DNA of 40,478 nt, from NCBI RefSeq assembly GCF_963548695.1, contig NZ_CAUUWA010000020.1, positions 1 to 40,478 of the forward strand, written 5' to 3'. The DNA is from an uncultured Fretibacterium sp. (GTDB lineage: Bacteria > Synergistota > Synergistia > Synergistales > Aminobacteriaceae). Both the position numbers and the translations under genes were made by a program. Below are positions 1 to 8,100 of this stretch, piece by piece (the stretch's first letter is position 1; every line of letters begins with the position of its first letter). The notes below the pieces were generated by a model. The model made no database searches. It was not told the DNA's origin and saw nothing but the letters and a program-made list of their open reading frames with translations.

Positions 1-142
1 AGCCCGAGAGCAGCTCCGCGTAACGGTACAGCGGCTCATGCCACTGCCGCTCCAGAGGCTCCACCTCAGCTCCGGCCTCCTCGTCATTCCTCAGGCGCTC
101 CGCGTCCATCCACACATCTCCCTCATTATCCCTTTTCCTCAT
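1..142 (-). CDS. Unidentified protein, N-terminus only (runs off left edge)
   Basis: An open frame starts at an ATG (142-140) and stays open for 47 codons to the window edge. A second in-frame ATG at 109-107 begins MDAERLR. The first residues are charged (MRKRDNEGD), with no signal peptide or membrane segment in view. The leader and the residues MDAERLR are repeated in the decayed gene that starts at 2482, so the two genes share a 5' end but then diverge. No family is recognisable from 47 residues. The coding call rests on the open frame and on the shared start region, so it is only moderately sure. Confidence 0.5.
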   Translation of the reverse strand, partial: MRKRDNEGDVWMDAERLRNDEEAGAEVEPLERQWHEPLYRYAELLSG

Positions 143-186
143 TTTAACATCGATTCAAGCGCCGCAGCGGCGAGCGAAAAAAGCGG
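91..186. repeat. Direct repeat L1: leader plus first codons of a minus-strand gene
   Basis: Bases 140-186 are identical (47 bp) to 2480-2526, and 91-139 are a diverged match to 2425-2479. The core contains a perfect inverted repeat, CGCCGC-a-GCGGCG (160-172). The copy covers the promoter side and start codon of the minus-strand gene at 142. Together with the second copy it brackets the three-gene cassette 273-2207. Confidence 0.8.
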
Positions 187-272
187 AAGTCGTATTCAGA
201 CCAGCAGGCCGGAACAGAACAGGGCGGCAAGCGCCGCCCCGATAAGAAAAGTTAACGCTGCAATTCACCGCA

Positions 273-1142
273 TTACAAGAGGATAGAATTCACGTTCAGG
301 AACACGATGTCTCCGCCATCATAGAGCGCGTCGTCATTCATAAGGCTCTTGCCCTTGTCAGGGGCCTTGTACAGGTCACGATACAGGCTGGTCCGATCCT
401 CAGCGATCTTCTGGCGAAGCTCGTCGGACAGGCCGTTAAGCTTATAGCCCACCCACCACTCTTTGTTGTCGCCGTGGAACGAAAAACGGCTGTCGCTGCA
501 GTCCACCTCTTCCTCGAGGTACGGCTTCACCACACCCAGGATATGCTCAGGGGTGTCCAGGACCGAAGCAAGATTGTAACCCTTGTCCTGAGCGATTTCA
601 TGACGATGCTTCGAGAGGAAGCCTTTTAAGGCTTTTGCCGTTGTTCTCGCAGGCTTCAGGAACTTTTTGATTTCGTCGTCTTGTGCTTTTTTAACCTTCA
701 AGCTTTTGATGCCGAGCTTCTTCAGCGTCTGTTCGTTTTCCTCGCCGTAATACTGCCTCAACCATGGATTTTCGCGCTTTTCAGAGGCCTGCATTGCCTC
801 AAAAATCGCCTTGGCATCGGCAATGCGCCTCTTCAATCCCTCATTGGCAGCCTTTGGGTCGTCCGGCAATGGCGTAGGATGCCCGTCAGGAGCGTACTTT
901 TCAAGCCATTCCAAAGCCACCTTATCCCTTCCAAGAACTGCCATTCCTCCAATCGATTTTCCAGCCTCCTGGAATTGCTTCATGAGCGCTTTATTCTCAG
1001 CGGCGAGCTCCTCCGGCGCCATTGAGGCGGCAGCCGGTGCGTCAAGGAACAAGCCGCTGCCTACCAGAAAATACGCTCCGACAGCCAGAATGCCCAGCAC
1101 CAGGACAACAATAACCACGTTTCTCGTTCGCAGCTTCTTCAC
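273..1142 (-). CDS. Membrane-anchored protein of unknown function (289 aa)
   Basis: I do not recognise the family. A GTG start (1142-1140) gives a short basic N-terminus (MKKLRTRN) followed by one hydrophobic helix (about residues 8-30), so the protein is probably anchored in the membrane with its bulk outside. The rest is soluble, rich in Lys, Glu and Ala and largely helical in appearance, with a more beta-like C-terminal ~80 residues containing one Cys (in EVDCSDS). It is the last gene of a minus-strand series that begins near 2207 and lies 32 bp after the KfrB-like gene. Base composition is more AT-rich than the DUF364 gene at 2586, consistent with acquired DNA. The gene is bounded on its downstream side by repeat L1. 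Confidence 0.7.
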   Translation of the reverse strand: MKKLRTRNVVIVVLVLGILAVGAYFLVGSGLFLDAPAAASMAPEELAAENKALMKQFQEAGKSIGGMAVLGRDKVALEWLEKYAPDGHPTPLPDDPKAANEGLKRRIADAKAIFEAMQASEKRENPWLRQYYGEENEQTLKKLGIKSLKVKKAQDDEIKKFLKPARTTAKALKGFLSKHRHEIAQDKGYNLASVLDTPEHILGVVKPYLEEEVDCSDSRFSFHGDNKEWWVGYKLNGLSDELRQKIAEDRTSLYRDLYKAPDKGKSLMNDDALYDGGDIVFLNVNSILL

Positions 1143-1174
1143 GAAACCCGCCCCTTTCCACCTTGCCCAACAGG

Positions 1175-1999
1175 CTATCTGTGCAGCGTTTTTCTGTTCT
1201 TTTGTGCCAGGAGCTCGACACGTGCCGTGCTGCCGTCCTTGGCATAAGCGATCTTCAGGTTTTGACCACGCTCCGGGGGAACATCCAGCCTGTCCAGTCT
1301 GTGGACGTACAGGCCGCTACCGATCTTCTGGACGCAGTAGCCACGCTCCTCGTTCACGTGGATGATCTCGCCTTTGTATGTCTGACCATCCTTGCGCGGT
1401 TCGACAAAAATCTTCGGCGCCTCAATGAGTTTGAGTTCCTGGATTTCCTTCTCCAGCTTTACCGCATCCGGGAAAAGCGCCTCGCGCTGGAGCTCCTGGA
1501 AGTGTTCGAGTCCGGCTCTCAGATTCGCCTGCCGAGCGGCATAGTATTCCGTTCGGGCATCCTCTTGTTCCGGAAAGTACCGTTTCCCAACGCCCAGATA
1601 GGATATCTGACCGTTGACAAAGGTATACATGCCATCGCCCTGCGGAATGCCTCGGATTCCGTTGGGAAAGATGCTCTCTACGTGTTCTCGGTAGGCTTTC
1701 GGGTCCTGAACGAGCTTCAGGGACAGCTCCGCTTCTCCGCTCCGCGAAAGCTGCTTGTCCAGGATATCGGAATCCGTCTCCTTCAGGTACTGCTCGACTG
1801 CGATACACTGGCGTTCCAGCTTGAGGGCGTGGAGAGCATTTCCGTCCCGCGATGCCTCGAACAGCACGGACGCAAGCTCCTTTAATGCCGCGTTGTAACC
1901 GCTTCGATCCTCCGATGAAGCAATACTTCTGAAGGCCGAAGCTAATTTTGCTAAGGTAGCTTCTCTTTCATTTCTACTGTTCAAGCCATTCTTTTCCAT
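1175..1999 (-). CDS. KfrB-like domain protein (274 aa)
   Basis: The C-terminal ~70 residues (about 205-270) read as a small beta-rich domain: YKGEIIHV..., then GYCVQKIGSGLYVHRLDRL, then a 'VPPERGQNLKIAYAKDG' strand. This order (GxI, 'QQxG', 'G+xxVH', 'xxGxxVxIxY.xG') resembles the KfrB domain found in plasmid and conjugative-element proteins; the match is by eye. The N-terminal ~200 residues are helical and charged, with no motif I can name. The start overlaps the end of the upstream 77-aa gene by 26 nt, so the two are probably translationally coupled. The KfrB-like domain supports a mobile-element origin for the cassette. Function is not known. Confidence 0.7.
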   Translation of the reverse strand: MEKNGLNSRNEREATLAKLASAFRSIASSEDRSGYNAALKELASVLFEASRDGNALHALKLERQCIAVEQYLKETDSDILDKQLSRSGEAELSLKLVQDPKAYREHVESIFPNGIRGIPQGDGMYTFVNGQISYLGVGKRYFPEQEDARTEYYAARQANLRAGLEHFQELQREALFPDAVKLEKEIQELKLIEAPKIFVEPRKDGQTYKGEIIHVNEERGYCVQKIGSGLYVHRLDRLDVPPERGQNLKIAYAKDGSTARVELLAQKNRKTLHR

Positions 2000-2207
2000 A
2001 GGCTGCTACCACGTCATCAAGGTTGAATCCAAATTTTTTCAGGCGTTCTACTCCCCAATCTGCTTTGAGAACCCTCGCTGTTGGCAAGTCTAAAGGAATT
2101 TGCATTGAAAGCTTTATTGCGAGATCCTTATTACCAAATTTCATTGCATCTGCAACCTGTCTTCCAATTTCCTTACGCCGAGCTTCTGGCATTGTAGATT
2201 GAAACAT
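1974..2207 (-). CDS. Small soluble protein of unknown function (77 aa)
   Basis: The ATG at 2207 is preceded by a GGGGGA Shine-Dalgarno with about 8 nt spacing. The product is helical and charged, with no Cys and no membrane segment, and ends in a 'GFNLDDVVAAYGKEWLEQ' segment. I do not recognise the family. It starts 5 nt after the stop of the decayed zinc-finger reading frame and overlaps the KfrB-like gene by 26 nt, so it is the first intact gene of a three-gene cassette reading leftward. Confidence 0.65.
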   Translation of the reverse strand: MFQSTMPEARRKEIGRQVADAMKFGNKDLAIKLSMQIPLDLPTARVLKADWGVERLKKFGFNLDDVVAAYGKEWLEQ

Positions 2208-2212
2208 AAAGC

Positions 2213-2482
2213 CTATCCCCCTTTCGATGAGATTGTATCACTGCCTGAGAACACAGGTTTTTCGCTGTCGTCGTCTGCGGGTGCACGGCACGTCGGGTAG
2301 TTGCTGCAACCCCAGAATGGGCCGTTCTTCCCGTTCCTCAAGCCACCCTCGCTGCCCGGCACGAAGACAGAGCCTGCTTATGCGACGCTCTTCCGAGTCG
2401 TCGTCGCCATCCGCTCCATTTTCCTCAAGCGCTCCGCGTCCATCCGCACCTCACCCTCACCCTCATTCTCCTTTTTCTCCAT
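2213..2482 (-). pseudogene. Decayed gene with half of a topoisomerase-type C4 zinc finger
   Basis: A frame opens at an ATG (2482-2480), runs through MDAERLR..., and hits an in-frame TAA at 2380-2378. The same frame then stays open to a TAG at 2215-2213 and encodes GKNGPFWGCSNYPTC. That is the second half of the C4 zinc finger found at the C-termini of topoisomerases and some nucleases and helicases. The first Cys pair expected upstream is absent in all three frames. The start region matches the gene at 142, so this looks like a fusion of a duplicated 5' end to the 3' remnant of another gene. A real 34-codon peptide ending at the TAA cannot be excluded. Confidence 0.55.
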
Positions 2483-2526
2483 TTTAACATCGATTCAAGC
2501 GCCGCAGCGGCGAGCGAAAAAAGCGG
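2425..2526. repeat. Direct repeat L2: second copy of the leader/start repeat
   Basis: Bases 2480-2526 are identical to 140-186, including the CGCCGC-a-GCGGCG inverted repeat (2500-2512), and the flanking 55 bp (2425-2479) is partly conserved. It lies between the decayed minus-strand gene and the plus-strand DUF364 gene, so it probably also serves as a divergent promoter region. Confidence 0.8.
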
Positions 2527-2585
2527 GAGAAGGTGATAAGATAACGAGAAGTAAGATAACGAAAAGGCGGAGAGGGGGAATCCCA

Positions 2586-3317
2586 TTGAGTTTCTTCGAG
2601 AACGTCGCAGCCGCTGTGCCCCGGGCGGGGGATTCCGCCGTCATGCGCCTGATTATGGGGTGGCACGCCAGCTACGTCCTGGCCGAGGACGGGCGGTGGG
2701 GCGTCGGCTTCGTCCCCGACTCCACGAAGGAGGCCCACACGGCCCGACCAGCCCACACGGGGGAGCTCATCGGGACCGGACTGGCCCATCTGGCCCGGTT
2801 GCTCGTCTCCCCGTTCCCCCAGGAGTTCGCGGCGGCGACGGCGGCCTGCGCCGCGCTCTTTCCCTTTCCCGAGGACGGCTTTCCCCTGGACCTCGTCATG
2901 ACCTGCGCCCGCGGCGACCGGGTGGCCGTCCTGGGGCTGGACCGGGACCTGCTCCCCTTCATGCGCGACTGGGGCTGGCGCGTTGCCGTGTTCGACGACC
3001 GGGGCAAGGGCCCGGACTGCTTCCCCCAGGAGGATTTTCCGCGCGGCGCGGAGGAGGCGGAGTGGGTCTGGCTCACTCCCGAGTCCCTGCGCGACCGCTG
3101 GCTGTTCTCCGTAACGGAGACGCTCCGCAACAAAAAAGGCTGCTTCCTGCAGGGGCCCGGCCTGCCCGCACTGAACGGGCTCTTCGCCCCCCTGGGCGTG
3201 ACGCGCCTCGTCGTCCCCATCCCAGCGGGCACGCCCGACGCCGTGGAGGCGCACGTCTCCGCCGGAGGCAGCCCGTGGCACTGCGACGCCCTGGCCTGGC
3301 GGGTGCACACGGCGTGA
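2586..3317 (+). CDS. DUF4213/DUF364 (Rossmann-like, heavy-metal chelation) protein
   Basis: The start chosen is a TTG at 2586, because a GGAGAGGGGG Shine-Dalgarno lies about 8 nt upstream and the frame before it is poor; this gives 243 aa. The N-terminal half has the enolase-N-like DUF4213 pattern ('GVGFVPDSTKEAH...', 'ELIGTGLAHLARLL', then an Ala-rich helix). The C-terminal half has the Rossmann-like DUF364 pattern: 'RVAVLGLDRDLLPFM', an acidic strand end 'AVFDD', 'LFSVTETLRN', 'LQGPGLPALNGLF' and 'LGVTRL'. Family members are thought to bind metals or organometallic ligands, but their reaction is not established. The GC content is clearly higher than in the flanking cassettes. The last ~20 codons recur as direct repeats at 5025 and 17331. 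Confidence 0.8.
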   Translation: MSFFENVAAAVPRAGDSAVMRLIMGWHASYVLAEDGRWGVGFVPDSTKEAHTARPAHTGELIGTGLAHLARLLVSPFPQEFAAATAACAALFPFPEDGFPLDLVMTCARGDRVAVLGLDRDLLPFMRDWGWRVAVFDDRGKGPDCFPQEDFPRGAEEAEWVWLTPESLRDRWLFSVTETLRNKKGCFLQGPGLPALNGLFAPLGVTRLVVPIPAGTPDAVEAHVSAGGSPWHCDALAWRVHTA

Positions 3318-3320
3318 GGG
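3251..3320 (+). repeat. Direct repeat A: 3' end of the DUF364 gene (attachment-like site)
   Basis: This is the native copy and encodes the C-terminus of the DUF364 protein. Its core 3267-3303 (37 bp) is identical to 5051-5087 and 17344-17380. The similarity continues on both sides, to the GTGAGG after the stop in copy B and to the GTCTCCGCCGG upstream in copy C. It forms the left boundary of the first defence cassette. Confidence 0.85.
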
Positions 3321-3388
3321 GCCGACCGCGGGGCAGAAAAACAGAATTGAGGCCCGATGCGGCCCACCTCAGGCAAATCTTGTTCCGT

Positions 3389-4318
3389 TCACAGCGCTGC
3401 AGAGTCGTCAGCCGTTACGTCGTCCAGGGACATCAAGGTGAACCGCGGTTGTCCCTGTCCCACCTGCATGACCTTCAGGGTCAGGATCACCGGGGTATGG
3501 AGCCATCGGCGATTCAAAATATCGGGGTCGCCGGCAGTCTCATCGATTTTTCCGCGGATCAGCCCCTCCTGATCGCGCAACAGGAATTCAAACGTTCTTC
3601 CCGCGGGGAGGACGCCTTGAAACTCTCCCCGGCAGCTTTCCTCTCGTTCCTGGATATTCTCGTCCCTCAGCCGGAAGGACGATTTCCTGAGCTGCTCGCA
3701 ATTCTCATAGCGAAAGCTCCGGCTGCCGAACTCCAAACCGCACCAAGCCTGCTGCTGAACCAGAAGGTCAAGAAACTCGAACACTTTTTTAACGGCCCTG
3801 GGGTGGACCTCAGCGATCACCTCGGCAATATCGTCGTCGCTGCCCTCCGCCGAGAGCCGAAAAAGCTCTTCGATTTTTAGCATGGCTTCCCTGGCATTTT
3901 CACAATCGGGAAACAGCGTTTCCTGGCACATGGGAAGCGAAAATTCAAAGCCGAACGAGCCGACGGCGGTGCCGGTGAGCAACAGCTGATTGCGGTCCCG
4001 ATTGGGGATCGGCCCCATAGCCTGCAGCCCCTCGGTCAACCCCGCCGCAATCGTGGCAAACGCGTCCGAAAAAGCGCCCACAGCCCTTGCCCCAAAGTCC
4101 GCGGTTATGCCGTACTGGCCAAGGACCGGTCTTCCTCTGAAGGTGAGCCGGGCCTTGGGGACCTCGCTTTCCTGCGGCAAGCCGTCCAAAAGTTCCCTGG
4201 AGGCTTGCAGACGCGCCTCCAGGCTCATCCGCTCAATCACGTTTCCCTCAGGAATCGCACCGAGCAGTTCTTCCAACTCATGGATCTCGGAGACGACGGA
4301 AAGGCGCTGGTCATTCAT
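3389..4318 (-). CDS. Unknown partner protein of the DUF6932-like gene (309 aa)
   Basis: I do not recognise the family. The start chosen is the ATG at 4318, because GGAGG sits 8 nt upstream; a GTG at 4327 overlaps that Shine-Dalgarno and is less likely. The ATG overlaps the end of the upstream gene by 8 nt (ATGAATGA), so the two are co-translated. The N-terminal ~40 residues form a Glu/Leu-rich helix. A middle part contains a beta-like 'ARLTFRGRPVLGQYGI' segment and helical 'KIEELFRLSAEGSDDDIAEVI'. The C-terminal ~70 residues are beta-rich ('RTFEFLLRDQEGLIRGKID...PVILTLKVMQVG'), suggesting an OB- or barrel-like fold. There is no signal peptide or membrane segment, so it is cytosolic. It is probably the sensor, antitoxin or accessory half of a two-gene module; this is inference from gene order. 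Confidence 0.75.
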   Translation of the reverse strand: MNDQRLSVVSEIHELEELLGAIPEGNVIERMSLEARLQASRELLDGLPQESEVPKARLTFRGRPVLGQYGITADFGARAVGAFSDAFATIAAGLTEGLQAMGPIPNRDRNQLLLTGTAVGSFGFEFSLPMCQETLFPDCENAREAMLKIEELFRLSAEGSDDDIAEVIAEVHPRAVKKVFEFLDLLVQQQAWCGLEFGSRSFRYENCEQLRKSSFRLRDENIQEREESCRGEFQGVLPAGRTFEFLLRDQEGLIRGKIDETAGDPDILNRRWLHTPVILTLKVMQVGQGQPRFTLMSLDDVTADDSAAL

Positions 4319-4898
4319 GCCGCACACCTCCGTTTGCAGTCAAAATCTTTTGCGCAAGACCGTCTTGGGACGGGTCCAGGTCAACCTGGACAAACCCTTT
4401 CCAGAGGCCGTCACGACGATGCGACCACATACTGTACCAATAGGCGATGCGACGAATCTGGTACGCATCGACAGGGCCCCCCAACTCACAGAAGTAACCG
4501 TCAACGGCATAGGTCTTTTTCAGAAATCCGGGCTCAAAAAGCTGCGCAGCCTTTTGAGCCAGCGACTTTTGATTCTCCCCGCTCGGCATATCGAAAAACG
4601 TCACAACATCCAGATCTCGCGGAGGGCGGCATTCCAGAAGCTCAATCCGCTCCAAAAAACTGCCGTCCAACCACTGAAATCCGGAGACCATGTCCAGTTC
4701 ATGTAATTTTTTGCGAAAGCACAGCAGACCACCCAAAATCGCTGTCCGTTCCGGGGACGCCGCAAACCGCTCTGTAAACTCCGTCAGAGTCACTCGATAA
4801 GGGGAGCGCCTTGGACTGCCACCCGATTCCCCCGGCCAGACCGGCGGCAGTACGCCGTTGCCGCCCCAATGAGGCAGATTTCCATCCGTAGTCAGCAT
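4311..4898 (-). CDS. DUF6932-like nucleotidyltransferase-fold protein (195 aa)
   Basis: The layout resembles DUF6932: an N-terminal 'GNLPHWGG' segment, then a 'T..EF..RFA....R..IL.GLL' helix pair (about residues 37-62), then 'WLDGSF' followed by 'RPPRDLDVV'. The G79-S80 pair and the D95-x-D97 pair match the GS...DxD signature of minimal nucleotidyltransferases such as MNT- and AbiEii-type enzymes, which transfer NMP to protein or RNA. Catalytic activity is inferred, not shown. An ATG start with GAGG 7 nt upstream is clear. It is the first gene of a two-gene operon lying between direct repeats A and B, next to a DISARM-like system, which suggests a role in phage defence. Confidence 0.75.
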   Translation of the reverse strand: MLTTDGNLPHWGGNGVLPPVWPGESGGSPRRSPYRVTLTEFTERFAASPERTAILGGLLCFRKKLHELDMVSGFQWLDGSFLERIELLECRPPRDLDVVTFFDMPSGENQKSLAQKAAQLFEPGFLKKTYAVDGYFCELGGPVDAYQIRRIAYWYSMWSHRRDGLWKGFVQVDLDPSQDGLAQKILTANGGVRHE

Positions 4899-5024
4899 AG
4901 CAGCACCTCGTAGTTGTCTTCAAGTTTTACTCGCCGCTTTTGTCCTCAGATCCGAAGCTATTCAGACAGCTATGATGTAGAAAATTGTAACGCATCGCTG
5001 TGAATTCGGGAACAGAGAATTACC
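4899..5024 (-). promoter_or_regulatory. Leader/promoter region of the DUF6932-like operon
   Basis: This is the 126-bp AT-richer gap between the DUF6932-like start and repeat B. It contains a TTACAA (-35-like, reading minus, near 4985-4990) but no convincing -10 at the right distance. It must hold the promoter if the cassette is self-contained. The assignment is by position only. Confidence 0.35.
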
Positions 5025-5103
5025 GCACGTCTCCGTCGGGGGCAGCCGGGGGCAGCCCGTGGCACTGCGACGCCCTGGCCTGGCGGGCGCACACGGCGTG
5101 AGG
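5025..5103 (+). repeat. Direct repeat B: second copy of the DUF364 3' end
   Basis: The core 5051-5087 equals 3267-3303. The copy has one extra internal 10-bp unit (a GGCAGCC block repeated at 5041 and 5051) and a C for T in the codon before the His of the tail. It lies 13 bp beyond the stop codon of the methylase gene and separates the two defence cassettes. No open DUF364 frame precedes it, so it is not part of a functional gene. Confidence 0.85.
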
Positions 5104-5115
5104 CTCGGACTGCTG

Positions 5116-8100
5116 TCAGCTATTCAGCCTGTCCCAGGACTCAAGAACCAGACGCCGCGTCCGGTACTCCCCGAAGCGCGCCAGCTCGCCGTCCCGCAGA
5201 ACCCGGAAGGTCTCGGATGGATAGTCCGGCCCCATGACGTCATGGGGGTCGAGGATGTAGCGCAGATCGTCGCGCGTAAGCCTGTAAAGCCGGGCGTAAT
5301 ACGCGTCCAGTTCCGCGCGCAGGACAGCGCGCCGATCGGGGTCGAACGGGAACGGCCCCCCGGAGTACTCCGGGCAGATGTCCTCCGCCCAGGGGCGCAG
5401 GGCGTGCGATGTGTAGGTCAGCTCCAGCACCCGAGGCAGGATGAACGCCACGTCGGACGACGTGTAGGCGTCGGGGGGAAGGACGCATATCTGCTTTTTT
5501 ACGTGATATTTTAAATGCGTTCCGCCTATTTTTTGTCTTGCAATAAAATCGTGAACCAGACTGTTTTGATCTGCCAACAATCCTGCATACAAAAAGTGGC
5601 GATAATGACCAGGAAACATTAACAACAGGGTGTCACCCACCCCCGCCCTCGGCAGCACCGACGCGATGACCGTGCGTTCGTCGGTCGCGCGGCATATATC
5701 CCGCCAGCCCATCAGCCAGCGGGGGCAGCGGGCCCGCAGTTCCGCGTCGTCGGCCTCGGGGTCGAGGCCGGTCGCCCGGGCCAGGCGCTCCAGCACCTCC
5801 CGCTCGCTCACCCAATACCGCGGGATCACAGCAAAGCCGGGGTCGTTCTTCCGCTCCTCGGGCACATCGCAGCACACGGGCTCTCCGACCTCGGCAACAT
5901 AGCCCGCCCAGCGATGGTCGAACTGATGGATCATCTTCGCCTCGTACAGGGGCAGGAATCCCGGCCCGCCGCTGGGCTCAAAGAGGTGGCTGTCGCTTGT
6001 CATATTGAATAAGCCCTGCCGTAAAACGACGCCCCAGGGGTTGGCCTCCGGCTCGCCGTCCCGCGCCTCGCGAATCAGTACGGGCACGCGCGCGTAGACG
6101 GCGCGCGTCAGCGCGGCGTCCCTCCGGCTGCGGAAGACGGGGCAGGTTCCCGTGTTGGGGTTGATCGCCGCAAAGTCCCGACCCGTCAGCGCAAAGCGCC
6201 GATCACGCTCCTCCAGCTGCCCCGCATCCGTCAGAAAAAACGCGAACTCGGCGTTTTTTTGTTCGTTCTGTTCGTTTTGCTCATCTTGCTCCCCCTGCCC
6301 CTCCGCCGCGCCGATCGTCAGGAGACAGAATTTTATCCTGCTGTCGATGCCCGGAAAAATCTTTTCACGATTCTCAAAGTCGTACAGGCTCGCCAGCCGG
6401 CCGCACCGCACGAGGGCGGAAAAAAATGCTTTTGTCGAGTCGTCCGTGGCGATCCCGGTGGGGACGATCAGCCCCGCCCTCCCGCGGGGGGCCAGGATAC
6501 GGCTCATCGTCTCCGCAAAGAGGGCGTAGGTGTTGAGCTTTCCCGTCGCAGTCAGTGAAAAACGCTCTGTACTTCTGCAAAATTGATTGCTCGATTCAAA
6601 GTTCCTTTTAGCGCCCAAATATACGTTCCATAACGGTGGATTTTTATCTTCCAATGCAGCAATAGCTTTTTTCCTTTCATTACCTGCCAGAGCGGCGATA
6701 TTAGGGTCTCGAGAAGCAAAAAATTCCTCTTCCGAAAGCTGGGACACTTCCCAGGGCGGATTGCCCAGCACGCAGTCAAAGCCGCCCTGATCGCCCCCCA
6801 TGACCTCCGGGAACTCGACGAACCAGTGGAATACGCTCGCCTCCGTACAGGCCAATCGGGCCGCCTCGATCCGCGTGCTCAGCTCCGGTTCGTCGAGCAT
6901 TCCCTCCAGAAGCGCGTACAGCGCGGAGCTCGTCGGAGAACGTCTTTCCTTCCCCTCCCTAGGGACAAGGAAGGCTCCAACGTAAAGGTTCGCGGCCGTC
7001 CCAAGCGTCGAGATCCGCCGAAGCCCCCGTTCCGCCTCGTACTCGCTCCGCTTGCGCTCGACCTCATCCAGGGTGCCGTCTGGCATGGCGTCGATCCTGT
7101 GTCCCCGCTCGAACCAGGTGTGCCACAGACGCCCGTCGAAGAGCATCCCCTGACCTCCGTCGATCCCCTCGATCCGTTTCAGAGCCGCTTTGTTCTCCTT
7201 TTTCAGGGCTGAGCAGAGCGCCTTGTCGTCGCCCGAGAGGGGAGTGAAGGCGTCCTGCGGTATCCCCCTGCATACCGGGTCGGCGTCCAGAAGGCCCAGC
7301 AGCGCGTTGCCGCACTTGATGTGGTGATCCACAAAGGCGAGCGAACGGCCCGGCTCGTACCCCTCCAGCCACAGGGCGAAACGCGCCAGCTCCACGGCAA
7401 GGGGATTGAGGTCCACCCCATAGATGCAGCGTGCCACGACGTCCCGGAGCACCCCGCGGTAGGCCTCCGGCCCCACCGCGCCGTCGGCCGAGCTCAGGGC
7501 CGTGACGCGCTCCGCAATACGCCGCGCGGCGGCGAGCAGGAAATGCCCGCTGCCGCAGGAGGGGTCGATGACGGACATCTCCATCAGAGCTTCCGCGGGA
7601 CGAGATGGATTCTCCCGGACGATGCGCTCCATCACCGGCTCGAGCGCGCTCTTGACCAGGGCGCCGACCAAGCTGTCCGGAGTGTAGTAGCTTCCCGTGG
7701 TCTTGCGCGCGTTCCCCACGGAGGCCTCCTCCGTCCCCAGACCGGGGAGCTGAAATTTCCGCCCGTCCGGCGCGTGGAGTTCCACCTTCGGTTCATACTC
7801 CAACAGGCTCTCGTAGACCGACCCCAGCTCCTCGGGCCCCATGTTGCGGTAGTCGACGGGCGTCAGGCCGCCGCCGGTCTCCGCCCAGCGCAGGCCGCGC
7901 ACGGCGAGGAGCAGATCCCTGTTGGAGAGGGAGGCCGTGTCCAGCCGCGGACATTGCTCCACCGAAAACAGGCCCCCCAGCTGCGGAAGGGCAAGCCTCG
8001 GCTCACCAAATGCAAGCCCCCGGAAGACCACGCGCACGGCGTACCACAGATCCGAGGGCCGGTGTGATTCAACACCCCGCAGGGAGCGGTCGCGCAGCCG

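Noticed and set aside
2484..3376. Long minus-strand frames opposite the DUF364 gene
   Set aside because: Arg/Gly/Pro-rich shadow of a GC-rich plus-strand gene; no start signals and no domain.
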